From the NCBI RefSeq assembly GCF_003436425.1, contig NZ_QSPK01000044.1:1-19592 (forward strand): 19,592 bases of DNA, written 5' to 3'. The stretch is from Eubacterium sp. TM05-53. GTDB taxonomy: Bacteria; Bacillota_I; Bacilli_A; Erysipelotrichales; Erysipelotrichaceae. A model generated the notes under the pieces. The model worked only from the letters and a program-made list of their open reading frames with translations, did no database searches and was not told where the DNA came from. Numbering within the stretch: position 1 is the stretch's first letter; each line of letters opens with the position of its first letter. This document shows positions 8,222 to 15,495 of the stretch, in pieces. Made by a program: the position numbers and the translations under genes.

Positions 8222-8248
8222 GAACTCGTTAAAAACGAGTTCTTTTTT
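8222..8248 (+). terminator. pnp intrinsic terminator
   Basis: GAACTCGTT (8222-8230) pairs perfectly with AACGAGTTC (8234-8242) around AAA, followed by six T. It lies eight bases after the pnp stop codon. Confidence 0.9.
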
Positions 8249-8258
8249 CTTGACTATG

Positions 8259-8267
8259 TGGTAAAAT
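8259..8267 (+). promoter_or_regulatory. Candidate pepV operon promoter (extended -10)
   Basis: TGGTAAAAT (8259-8267) is an extended -10 element between the pnp terminator and the pepV start. The expected -35 would fall in the terminator stem and is poor. TTGACT at 8250-8255 is too close to serve this -10. Some promoter must exist here because pepV follows a strong terminator. Confidence 0.4.
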
Positions 8268-8288
8268 AGTTGGGTAGAGGTGAAAATT

Positions 8289-9677
8289 ATGGATTTTAAT
8301 ACAGAAGTACTTAAATATAAAGACGATTTCTTAAAAGACTTAAACACACTTGTATCGTATGAAAGCGTTCGTGATGAATCAACGAAAGCTGAAAATGCGC
8401 CATTTGGAAAAAACTGCCGTGACGTTTTGGATGCCATGTTAGATATGGCAAAACGTGATGGTTTTGAAACAAAAGACGTAGATGGATATGCAGGCGTTGT
8501 AGAATATGGTCAAGGAGAAGAAACATTTGGTGTTTTAGGACACTTGGACATTGTGCCACTAGGAGAGGGATGGACAAAAGATCCTTTAAAAGTGACATTA
8601 GAAAATGGCTACATCTTCGGACGTGGTGTTATGGATGATAAAGGTCCTGCATTAGCTGGATATTATGCATTAAAGATGATTCGTGACTTAAACATTCCTT
8701 TGAAAAAAAGAGTCATGTTGATTACAGGATGCGATGAAGAATCTGGTATGGAATGTATGAACTACTATGTTGATCATGCCGAAGTTCCTCAAATGGGATT
8801 TGTACCTGATGCCAACTTCCCAGTTATTTATGGTGAAAAAGGTGGCTTACATGTTGGTTTAGTAAGTAAAGATGCGACAGTCATCAAAAAACTTCATGCG
8901 GGAAGCCGTCCAAATATTGTGATTGGTAAAGCCGATGTCACAGTGGATGTCATGAGTTATCAACAGGAAGACTTATTTAAATTCTATTGTGCTACGCAAG
9001 GCGTAAAAGGAAATATTAAAAGAGGAGAAGAAGGCGTAACATTACATATTGATGGTGCATTTGCGCATGCAGCTATGCCATATAATGGTGTGAATGCCGC
9101 AGTCTTATTATTAAACTTCATTGGTGAAGCCTATAATGATCAACTTTCAAAAGATTTATATTTCTTATTAAAAGACTGGATGGGAAAACCAGTTGGCATT
9201 GAAAAAGACGGTTTATATATGTCTTTCTTGACAATGAATACAGGTATTGTGAATATGGAAAACAATGAAACTGATATCTTAATTGATATTCGTTATCCAA
9301 ATGATACAAATGCCGATGAAATCATGGCAAAATTTGATTCAGCTTGTGCAAACTTGACTTCAAATATCAAAGCAGAAAATCGTGGCGATTCAAAACCATT
9401 ATTCGTAGACCCAGATTCTCGTTTAGTGAAAGATTTAATGAGTGTCTACCAAAAATACACAGGCGATACTTTCTCTTGTCCAATCACAATTGGTGGAGGA
9501 ACGTATGCTCGTAAATTTGAAAACTTTGTATCTTACGGACCTGAACTTCCAAATGAAGTGATTGAAACGGATGCGTTTGTAGGAGGATGTCACCAACGTG
9601 ATGAAGGTATTAAATTAGATAACTTATTACAGGCTATCTGTATTTATGCCGATGCGATCGTGACATTGTGCAGCTAA
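8289..9677 (+). CDS. pepV: Dipeptidase PepV (M20 family zinc peptidase)
   Basis: Cytoplasmic dinuclear-zinc dipeptidase that finishes digestion of imported peptides. The M20 ligands are all visible when compared with the known lactobacillar PepV: H85 and D87 in GHLDIVPLGEGW, D117 in GRGVMDDKGP, E150/E151 in GCDEESG, an aspartate in VPDANFP, and H435 in GGCHQRDEG. Length is 462 aa from ATG 8289. I chose this start because AGAGGTG ends six bases before it; the upstream in-frame GTG at 8280 overlaps that site. First gene of an operon continuing into trmB with a one-base gap. MurC further along makes cell-wall precursor, but no functional link to PepV is evident. Confidence 0.93.
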   Translation: MDFNTEVLKYKDDFLKDLNTLVSYESVRDESTKAENAPFGKNCRDVLDAMLDMAKRDGFETKDVDGYAGVVEYGQGEETFGVLGHLDIVPLGEGWTKDPLKVTLENGYIFGRGVMDDKGPALAGYYALKMIRDLNIPLKKRVMLITGCDEESGMECMNYYVDHAEVPQMGFVPDANFPVIYGEKGGLHVGLVSKDATVIKKLHAGSRPNIVIGKADVTVDVMSYQQEDLFKFYCATQGVKGNIKRGEEGVTLHIDGAFAHAAMPYNGVNAAVLLLNFIGEAYNDQLSKDLYFLLKDWMGKPVGIEKDGLYMSFLTMNTGIVNMENNETDILIDIRYPNDTNADEIMAKFDSACANLTSNIKAENRGDSKPLFVDPDSRLVKDLMSVYQKYTGDTFSCPITIGGGTYARKFENFVSYGPELPNEVIETDAFVGGCHQRDEGIKLDNLLQAICIYADAIVTLCS

Positions 9678-9678
9678 T

Positions 9679-10320
9679 ATGAGAATGCGTAAAGTAAAGT
9701 GGGCAACGGATTATTTGCCTACAGCAAATTGTTTAGTAAAAGAACCATCCAAACAAGCGGGAAACTGGAAAAAGCTATTAGATACAGATACTTTACATAT
9801 CGAAATTGGATGTGGTAAAGGTAACTATTCTTTAGATATGGCGAAGATGTATCCAGATACTGGCTTTATTGCGATTGAAAAGAATGAAAGTGCAGCAGGG
9901 ATTGCAGCTAAAAAATACGATGAGGATACAGAAAAGAAACGCTTGAAACTGATCCAAGATGATGCAAGTTCCATTGGAGAATGGTTTGGTCCTCGTGAAG
10001 TGGATGTGATCCACTTAAACTTCTCGGATCCATGGCCTAAAAAACGCTATGCGAAAAGACGTTTATCCAGTGCTACATTCTTAGATCAATATAAGCGTAT
10101 TTTATCAAGAAATGGTGAAATCCAAATGAAGACGGATAACAGCGCTTTATTTGAATATAGCTTGATTGAATTTCAAAATGCCGGCTTTAAAATGGTTGAA
10201 GTCAGTGTCGATTATCGTCGTGAAAAACATGATGAAGATGCGATTACAGAATATGAACAAAAATTCATTTCTTTAGGGCAGCCAATCTATCGTTGTGTTT
10301 GGAGATATGTGCATGACTGA
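9679..10320 (+). CDS. trmB: tRNA (guanine-N7)-methyltransferase
   Basis: TrmB methylates G46 in the variable loop of tRNA using S-adenosylmethionine. The 213-aa product begins MRMR, as many TrmB proteins do. It has the SAM-binding IEIGCGKGNYS motif, the family-diagnostic HLNFSDPWPKKRYAKRRL block (residues about 112-129) and the C-terminal TEYEQKF tRNA-binding motif. It starts one base after the pepV stop without a clear ribosome site, so translation is probably coupled to pepV. Its last codons overlap the start of the thioredoxin-like gene. Confidence 0.95.
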   Translation: MRMRKVKWATDYLPTANCLVKEPSKQAGNWKKLLDTDTLHIEIGCGKGNYSLDMAKMYPDTGFIAIEKNESAAGIAAKKYDEDTEKKRLKLIQDDASSIGEWFGPREVDVIHLNFSDPWPKKRYAKRRLSSATFLDQYKRILSRNGEIQMKTDNSALFEYSLIEFQNAGFKMVEVSVDYRREKHDEDAITEYEQKFISLGQPIYRCVWRYVHD

Positions 10321-10651
10321 ACTTCGTAATAAAGACGAATTTTTAAACGCATTAAAGAGTTCGGGAATTCAAGTAATGATGTTTACAGCCCTATGGTGTC
10401 CAGACTGCATGTACATCAAGCCTTTTCTTCCTGAAATTGAAGAAGAATTTAGTGATTTACAATTCTATTCCTTAAACCGTGATCAATGTATGGATATTGC
10501 GGTTGAATATGAAGTGATGGGCATTCCTAGCTTTATATGTTTCAAGGATGGAAAAGAAATATCAAGATTTGTTTCTACTTTAAGAAAGACAAAAGAAGAA
10601 ATAGAAGCATTTCTGAAGCAGACAATAGAAAGTGAGAAGGAAATATGTTAA
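10313..10651 (+). CDS. Thioredoxin-like protein with CPDC active site
   Basis: A 112-aa cytoplasmic protein with a thioredoxin fold. W28-C29-P30-D31-C32 forms the redox centre and P72 in GIPSF is the expected cis-proline. CPDC is not the standard thioredoxin CGPC, so the redox potential or partner may differ; similar CPDC proteins are annotated as thioredoxin family members of unassigned role. There is no signal peptide. I prefer ATG 10313, which has GGAG eight bases upstream, over the earlier GTG at 10295 that lies before that site. It overlaps the end of trmB by eight bases and its own stop overlaps the next start. Confidence 0.85.
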   Translation: MTELRNKDEFLNALKSSGIQVMMFTALWCPDCMYIKPFLPEIEEEFSDLQFYSLNRDQCMDIAVEYEVMGIPSFICFKDGKEISRFVSTLRKTKEEIEAFLKQTIESEKEIC

Positions 10652-11319
10652 AGGATTTAATGCATGCGATCTTCAATGAAGATGTTGAAGAAAACGATGA
10701 AGAAGAAGTCGTAGAAGAACCTGCGAAACAAGAAGAAGTAACACCTGAACCTGTTGAAGTTAAACCTCAGCCTCAAGTTCAAGAAGAAGAAGTTGTAAAG
10801 ACAGAGCCAATTTTAAAGGAAGCAGCAAGCTCTATTGAGTCGGATCCTGAAAACTTTATGAATTCTCCTATTTTTGAAAAGGCGATCATTCAGCCTAAAC
10901 AAAAGAAAACTACAATTTTCCAAGGTTTAGACGTAGATTCCATTGCGCAAGAAGAAACAAAGCCGAAACAAAAGGCATACAAATATGATCGTCATAAATC
11001 TGTAAAAGTACGTCGTGTTGCGGAAGATTTAGATTATCAACCTGTCATTTCTCCAATCTTTGGAAATGTGGAAGATTCTAAAAAAGAATTTGACAAAGTA
11101 CACGATGCGATTAAGTTAAACAAACCAGAAGACGAAGATTTCTCAAAGATCTTATCTCCAATGTATGGAACATATTTACCAAGTATGCAGCCAGCGGATT
11201 CGATTCCTGAATATAAGGTTGAAGAATCAAAGGAAAATATGAATCTTTCTGAAATGTTAGAGAAGCCAAAAAAGGAAACAAACAAACAAGAATCGTTATT
11301 TGACAAAGAAGGTGAATAA
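10645..11319 (+). CDS. Acidic low-complexity protein with three SP-(I/M)-(F/Y) motifs, unknown function
   Basis: I do not recognise this 224-aa protein. It opens with a short amphipathic-looking helix (MLKDLMHAIFNEDVEE), then a long Glu/Pro/Val-rich disordered stretch to about residue 60. The remainder is charged and contains three copies of a short motif: NSPIFE (73-78), ISPIFG (135-140) and LSPMYG (170-175). It has no cysteine clusters, TM segments or catalytic motif. An amphipathic helix followed by an acidic linker recalls cell-division adaptors such as SepF, and murC is the next gene, so a scaffold role in division or wall synthesis is possible but is inference. Starts in the ATGTTAA overlap with the thioredoxin-like gene; stops one base before murC. 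Confidence 0.75.
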   Translation: MLKDLMHAIFNEDVEENDEEEVVEEPAKQEEVTPEPVEVKPQPQVQEEEVVKTEPILKEAASSIESDPENFMNSPIFEKAIIQPKQKKTTIFQGLDVDSIAQEETKPKQKAYKYDRHKSVKVRRVAEDLDYQPVISPIFGNVEDSKKEFDKVHDAIKLNKPEDEDFSKILSPMYGTYLPSMQPADSIPEYKVEESKENMNLSEMLEKPKKETNKQESLFDKEGE

Positions 11320-11320
11320 A

Positions 11321-12628
11321 ATGGCTTATCATTTTATTGGTATTAAAGGAACAGGTATGGCTGCCTTGGCATGTATTTTACATGATGAACACAAAGAAGT
11401 AACAGGTAGTGATATCGATAAATATATCTTTACAGAAGATGGATTAAGAGCACGTAATATCCCAATCTATTCATTCAGTCCGGAAAACATTAAGGACAAT
11501 GATATAGTGATCATTGGTTTATCCTTTAATGAGTCGCATCCAGAAGTGAAAGCGGCTATGGAGAATCCAACTGTAAAAACATATTATTATAATGAATACT
11601 TAGGCATTTTATTAGAGTCATACAGTTCCATCTGTGTTGCGGGAACACATGGTAAGTCCACAACAACAGGTATTTTAGGCCAAGTTCTTTCATTACAAGA
11701 TGAATGTGCATATTTAATTGGAGATGGCCATGGCTATATGCCAGAACATGCCAACCATTTTGTGCTTGAATCTTGTGAATTCCAAAGACATTTCTTGGCA
11801 TATCATCCAGACTATGCGATCATCACCAATATTGAATTGGATCACATTGATTACTACAAAGATATGGATGATTATGTATCGGCATTCCAAAGTTTTGCGA
11901 ATCAAGTAAAAAAAGGCATCGTAATCTTTGGGGATGATGAACACCTAAAAAATTTACATTACAATGTACCAGTGACTACATATGGTTTAAAAGAAGGTAA
12001 TGACTATCAAGCAGTCAATATTGAACAAGGTCCATTCGGTATGCATTTTGATTGTAAGCACAAGGGTGAAATTTTAGCTCACATTGAATTAAATGAAGTG
12101 GGAGATGCCTTCATGCAGGATGCGCTTGGTTGTTTTGCGCTAGCCCATATGTTAGGTATGCCAGCTGATTTAATTGTCCAAGGTTTACAAGACTATAAAG
12201 GTATTGCCCGTCGATTTGTGATTGATGAAGTCAAAGATAGTGTATTAGTGGATGACTATGCACACCATCCAACGGCTATTCGTTTAATGATTGATGCAGT
12301 TCGTAAAAAATATCCAGAAAAGAAAGTTGTAGCGTTATATAAACCAGATCGTTATTCACGTCTACAATATTTCTTGGATGACTTTGCGAAGAGTTTAAAT
12401 ACGGCAGATCAAGTATGTTTATTGGATTTCCCTAAAAATGCCGTAAGAGAAGATGAAACAATCACAGTCACAATTCAAGATTTAATGGATCGTTGTCCAA
12501 ACGCAATCTTATTAGATGTAGATGATGCATCAGCAGAGAAGTTAAAAACATTAGCTCCTGCAGCCTTCGTATTTATGTCTAGTAAAGACATCTATCTATT
12601 AAGAGATAAATTAGAAAAAATCTTATAA
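11321..12628 (+). CDS. murC: UDP-N-acetylmuramate--L-alanine ligase
   Basis: MurC adds the first amino acid of the peptidoglycan stem peptide to UDP-MurNAc using ATP. The product (435 aa) starts AYHFIGIKGTGM, the UDP-binding N-terminal domain. It then has the ATP P-loop AGTHGKSTTTG (residues 107-117), the central ESCEFQRHF and ITNIELDHIDYY motifs, and the C-terminal DDYAHHPTAI. ATG 11321 has AAGGTG seven bases upstream. An in-frame start 21 bases earlier is rejected because the family start and ribosome site both favour 11321. Last gene of the pepV operon; an intrinsic terminator begins in its stop codon. Confidence 0.94.
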   Translation: MAYHFIGIKGTGMAALACILHDEHKEVTGSDIDKYIFTEDGLRARNIPIYSFSPENIKDNDIVIIGLSFNESHPEVKAAMENPTVKTYYYNEYLGILLESYSSICVAGTHGKSTTTGILGQVLSLQDECAYLIGDGHGYMPEHANHFVLESCEFQRHFLAYHPDYAIITNIELDHIDYYKDMDDYVSAFQSFANQVKKGIVIFGDDEHLKNLHYNVPVTTYGLKEGNDYQAVNIEQGPFGMHFDCKHKGEILAHIELNEVGDAFMQDALGCFALAHMLGMPADLIVQGLQDYKGIARRFVIDEVKDSVLVDDYAHHPTAIRLMIDAVRKKYPEKKVVALYKPDRYSRLQYFLDDFAKSLNTADQVCLLDFPKNAVREDETITVTIQDLMDRCPNAILLDVDDASAEKLKTLAPAAFVFMSSKDIYLLRDKLEKIL

Positions 12629-12651
12629 GAGTATCTATGGATACTCTTTTG
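12627..12651 (+). terminator. murC operon terminator
   Basis: AAGAGTATC (12627-12635) pairs with GATACTCTT (12640-12648) around a TATG loop, followed by a short T-run. The run is only four T (12647-12650), so some read-through into the next genes is possible. Confidence 0.75.
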
Positions 12652-12674
12652 TCGTATAGAGGGGATATCCATTT

Positions 12675-13244
12675 ATGTTTGAAAAAAAGAAATGCGCTAA
12701 CAAGACGAAGAACTGGCTTTTGGTACTTGAGATAATCAAGTGTTTAAATGAATCAGAGTATAGTGTCCGTGTTGATTGTGTAATCTTTGAAAAGATTTGT
12801 TGTATATTAGAAAGATATGGTACGGATTTAGGCTTAAATAGTACTTTCAAACTCAAGAAGATGTATACTATTTTATCTAATGACAATATGATTCATGAAA
12901 AAGATGGCTTAATTCATGTTTCAGGTGATTTTAAGATAGATATAAATAAATATTCAGAAAAGGATAAACGAAATGCGAATAAGACATATAGATTGTTTCA
13001 AAGGATCAAAGATGTATCGCAAGCCGAAATGATCACAACGATCTTGTATTCTTATGATCAACTGATTCTCAATAATAAGAATGTAACGGAAGATCAATTG
13101 TACGAATATATTATTGATTGGAAAAAAAGATTTAATACTTTAGAGAATGAAGTTCAAATCAGAGAATTCACACGATACTTAACTTCTAGAGGCTTTATCA
13201 GTGTTGATTATTCCATGGGAATCAAAGATAATTTGATATATTAG
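12675..13244 (+). CDS. Hypothetical helical protein (189 aa)
   Basis: Unrecognised. The sequence is lysine/asparagine-rich and mostly helical, with no TM segment or signal peptide. Residues about 30-75 (IFEKICCILERYGTDLGL and on) and the later RYLTSRGFISVDY tail vaguely recall YwgA/Panacea-like helical proteins, but I would not assign that family. Ribosome site AGAGGGG lies ten bases before ATG 12675. Its own promoter is not obvious, so it may depend on read-through of the weak murC terminator. The ATPase gene begins 26 bases downstream and the two may form one accessory unit. It looks more AT-rich than murC. Confidence 0.65.
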   Translation: MFEKKKCANKTKNWLLVLEIIKCLNESEYSVRVDCVIFEKICCILERYGTDLGLNSTFKLKKMYTILSNDNMIHEKDGLIHVSGDFKIDINKYSEKDKRNANKTYRLFQRIKDVSQAEMITTILYSYDQLILNNKNVTEDQLYEYIIDWKKRFNTLENEVQIREFTRYLTSRGFISVDYSMGIKDNLIY

Positions 13245-13270
13245 TATATTCGTCAAAAAGGAGAGAAGTC

Positions 13271-14485
13271 ATGTATATTAAAAGACATGTAGAAGAAGTG
13301 ATAAGAGAATGTTTAGAACAGTTTCCCATCGTATTGGTTACTGGACCTAGACAAATTGGAAAAACAACACTTTTAAAAAATGTTTGTTCAGAATATAAAT
13401 ATGTGACTTTAGAAGATATATTTGTGTTGATTGAGGCTATAGAAGAAACAAACTTGTTTTTAAAAAACTATCAACCACCCGTGTTCATTGATGAAGTACA
13501 ATATGCACCTAGTATATTTCGGTATTTAAAAATGTATGTGGACACAAATAAACAAAAGGTAAGCTTTGCACTTACAGGATCACAGGCTTTTGAATTGATG
13601 AAAGGGGTTAGTGAAACTTTAGCTGGGCGTATGGCAATTGTGGAATTAAAAGGATTATCATTTCGTGAAATACATCATGTTGAATTTAATAAACCTTTTA
13701 TACCAAATGAAACTTATTTTAATGAAAGACAATCGCAAATTAAAAGCTATGGTGATTTGTGGTATTGGATACATAGAGGAAGTATGCCTCAACTTCAAGA
13801 TAAAAAGATTGATTGGCAAAGATACTATTCTTCTTATGTGAAAACATATATCGAAAGAGATGTTCGACAAATTATAAATGTTTCTAATGAACTAAAATTC
13901 ATTAAGTTTCTAACATCCCTTGCGGTACGCTGTAGTGAATTATTAAATATTAATGCGGTTGCCAATGAAGTAGAAACAAGTGCAGATACAATTAAAAGAG
14001 GGCTTTCCATCTTACAAACTTCAGGTATTATCTATTTGTTGGAACCGTATTCGAATAATATTTTAAAACGTGTTGTCAAAACACCGAAAGTTTATTTTTA
14101 TGATACTGGATTGGTGTGTTACTTAGCACGTTGGACAAGTGCAGATACAGCTATGACAGGTGCTCAATCTGGAAATATTTATGAGAATTTCATTGTTTCT
14201 GAAATCTTAAAAAGTCATTTAAATGCAGGTAAAACTATTTCAAACATTTATTTCTATCGGGATCGTGACCAAAGAGAAATTGATGTAGTGATTGATGAGG
14301 ATGGAAAACTATATCCGATTGAAATTAAAATGACGGGTAATCCTACAAAGTCAATGGGAAAACATTTTTCTGCATTGAAAGATATCCCAAACAAAGAAGT
14401 ACAACCAGGAATCATTTTGTGTCAATATGATCGAAAGACATATTTGACGGAAGATATGATCGCGTTACCAATTGAATATATTTAA
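13271..14485 (+). CDS. AAA_14 ATPase with C-terminal DUF4143 domain
   Basis: A 404-aa member of the widespread AAA_14/DUF4143 ATPase family. Walker A is GPRQIGKTT (residues 25-33) and Walker B is VFIDEVQ (71-77, D74 and E75). LTGSQAFELM follows in the sensor-1 position, then TLAGRMAIVELKGLSFREI, typical of the family. A helix-turn-helix-like segment lies near residues 230-255. The C-terminal domain ends in REIDVVIDEDGKLYPIEIKM (about 335-354), with the D...ExK spacing of PD-(D/E)XK nuclease folds; whether it cuts DNA is not known. Cellular roles of the family are unclear, and members are variably present between strains. AAAAAGGAGAG precedes ATG 13271. Confidence 0.88.
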   Translation: MYIKRHVEEVIRECLEQFPIVLVTGPRQIGKTTLLKNVCSEYKYVTLEDIFVLIEAIEETNLFLKNYQPPVFIDEVQYAPSIFRYLKMYVDTNKQKVSFALTGSQAFELMKGVSETLAGRMAIVELKGLSFREIHHVEFNKPFIPNETYFNERQSQIKSYGDLWYWIHRGSMPQLQDKKIDWQRYYSSYVKTYIERDVRQIINVSNELKFIKFLTSLAVRCSELLNINAVANEVETSADTIKRGLSILQTSGIIYLLEPYSNNILKRVVKTPKVYFYDTGLVCYLARWTSADTAMTGAQSGNIYENFIVSEILKSHLNAGKTISNIYFYRDRDQREIDVVIDEDGKLYPIEIKMTGNPTKSMGKHFSALKDIPNKEVQPGIILCQYDRKTYLTEDMIALPIEYI

Positions 14486-14522
14486 GGAAGTGGTAGAGGT
14501 TTCTTATCACTTCCTTCATTTT
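14484..14522 (+). terminator. Terminator of the ATPase gene
   Basis: AAGGAAGTG (14484-14492) pairs with CACTTCCTT (14508-14516). The tail TTCATTTTG is only moderately T-rich, so efficiency is uncertain. Confidence 0.55.
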
Positions 14523-14534
14523 GTAGCGTTTACA
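14521..14534 (-). promoter_or_regulatory. cre-like CcpA operator
   Basis: Read on the - strand the site is TGTAAACGCTACAA, matching the TGWAARCGYTWNCW catabolite-responsive element at 13 of 14 positions. It lies about 50 bases before the -10 of an operon whose last gene is a CcpA homologue. This suggests autoregulation, although repression from this upstream position would need looping or an overlapping promoter. Confidence 0.5.
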
Positions 14535-14581
14535 CACTTGTGAAAAAAGTTTCAAAATAAATAGATAAGTTATAAAGTTCA

Positions 14582-14590
14582 TGTTATAAT
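14582..14590 (+). promoter_or_regulatory. Promoter of the DUF948-ccpA operon
   Basis: TGTTATAAT (14582-14590) is an extended -10 with perfect TATAAT 17 bases before the GTG start at 14608. No good -35 is visible at the expected distance, as is common for extended -10 promoters. Confidence 0.6.
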
Positions 14591-14607
14591 CTTTCTGAGG
14601 TGGTATT

Positions 14608-14958
14608 GTGAGTTTAGATATCTTTATGAGTACATTAGCTCGTGCATTTTCATATGTGTTACCCATCGTTGGTGTCATCGCATTAATTTATTTGATTATC
14701 TTTTTGAAGCAATTGATTGAAACTTTAAAACAAGTCTCAAAAACATTGTATACAGCCAATGATCAATTGAAGAAATTAGATGCGCCATTAAAAACGGCTG
14801 AAAATATTTCGAATACGGTGGATGAGGTAAATCAAACCGCAAAAGAAGCATTCGTGAATGTGGTTGGTGCATTAAGTGAAAATGTACAAAATGCCAAAGA
14901 CTGGTTTCAAAGTAAAAAAACTGGAAAAGAAAGCATAGAAACAAAGGAGGATGAATGA
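14608..14958 (+). CDS. DUF948 (YtxG-like) membrane-anchored protein
   Basis: A 116-aa protein with one N-terminal TM helix (about residues 14-33) and then a long helical region, KQLIETLKQVSKTL and on. It carries the DUF948 pattern of regularly spaced hydrophobic residues and ends in a charged tail. The start is GTG 14608, with GAGGTG five bases upstream; ATG 14626 is an alternative that lacks a ribosome site. In bacilli the same family (YtxG) heads the ytxG-ytxH-ytxJ cluster close to ccpA, and the arrangement here is similar. Function is not established; association with the general stress response is known for the Bacillus cluster only. Confidence 0.75.
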   Translation: MSLDIFMSTLARAFSYVLPIVGVIALIYLIIFLKQLIETLKQVSKTLYTANDQLKKLDAPLKTAENISNTVDEVNQTAKEAFVNVVGALSENVQNAKDWFQSKKTGKESIETKEDE

Positions 14959-14959
14959 C

Positions 14960-15493
14960 ATGGATGAAAAACAATTAATTGATGATCTAGAAAAAGAATC
15001 GATGCTAGAGCTTGAAGTGATGCATGAATCCGAAAATACAGATAACGAAAAAATTATTGAGGATGCCAAGAGCAAAATCGAAAAATTATTTGATGATGTT
15101 CGTGACTTATTAAAGGACGCTTCAGATCCTGAAAAAGTAAAAGAAGCATTATCGCAGGCAAAAGAAGATGCGAAAGATATTCTTTCTTCAACAAAAGATA
15201 AAGTGGTTGAAGTAAGTGAAAGTGAACAATTTAAACAGACAATGGCAGCTGGAAAAGAATTCTTACAGGGTACAGCTGGATTGGTTGTAGATGGCTTTAA
15301 ATATGGAAAAGAAACATTAAGAAAAAATGATTCTTTACGTAAGGTAATTGATAAAGCGGATGAAAAAGTCGATGAAATTCGTACGAATGATTCTGTTATT
15401 CGTGCCGTTGATAAAGCAGAAGAAGTAACGGGTAAAGCTACCGAAGCATTGTTTAGTGGATTAAAGAAGATTTTTAACAAGGGGGACGAATAA
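14960..15493 (+). CDS. Acidic helical protein in the YtxH position
   Basis: A 177-aa charged, alpha-helical protein with no TM segment and no signal peptide. It contains a repeated block: NDSLRKVIDKADEKV (residues about 122-136) and NDSVIRAVDKAEEVT (143-157). Such amphipathic repeats resemble apolipoprotein/LEA-like or YtxH-tail sequences. YtxH proteins normally start with a glycine-rich TM helix, which is missing here, so I leave it unnamed. The start is ATG 14960, with GGAGG nine bases before it. The in-frame ATG at 14951 directly abuts the ribosome site and is rejected. One-base gap after the DUF948 gene, two bases before ccpA. Confidence 0.7.
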   Translation: MDEKQLIDDLEKESMLELEVMHESENTDNEKIIEDAKSKIEKLFDDVRDLLKDASDPEKVKEALSQAKEDAKDILSSTKDKVVEVSESEQFKQTMAAGKEFLQGTAGLVVDGFKYGKETLRKNDSLRKVIDKADEKVDEIRTNDSVIRAVDKAEEVTGKATEALFSGLKKIFNKGDE

Positions 15494-15495
15494 GG

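Noticed and set aside
8360..8373. cre-like string TGAAAGCGTTCGTG
   Set aside because: Only 11 of 14 positions match and it lies inside the pepV coding sequence, where the codons explain it.
14872..15480. 202-codon - strand ORF
   Set aside because: It is antisense to the acidic helical protein gene and shows the serine/phenylalanine-rich composition expected of a reverse shadow.
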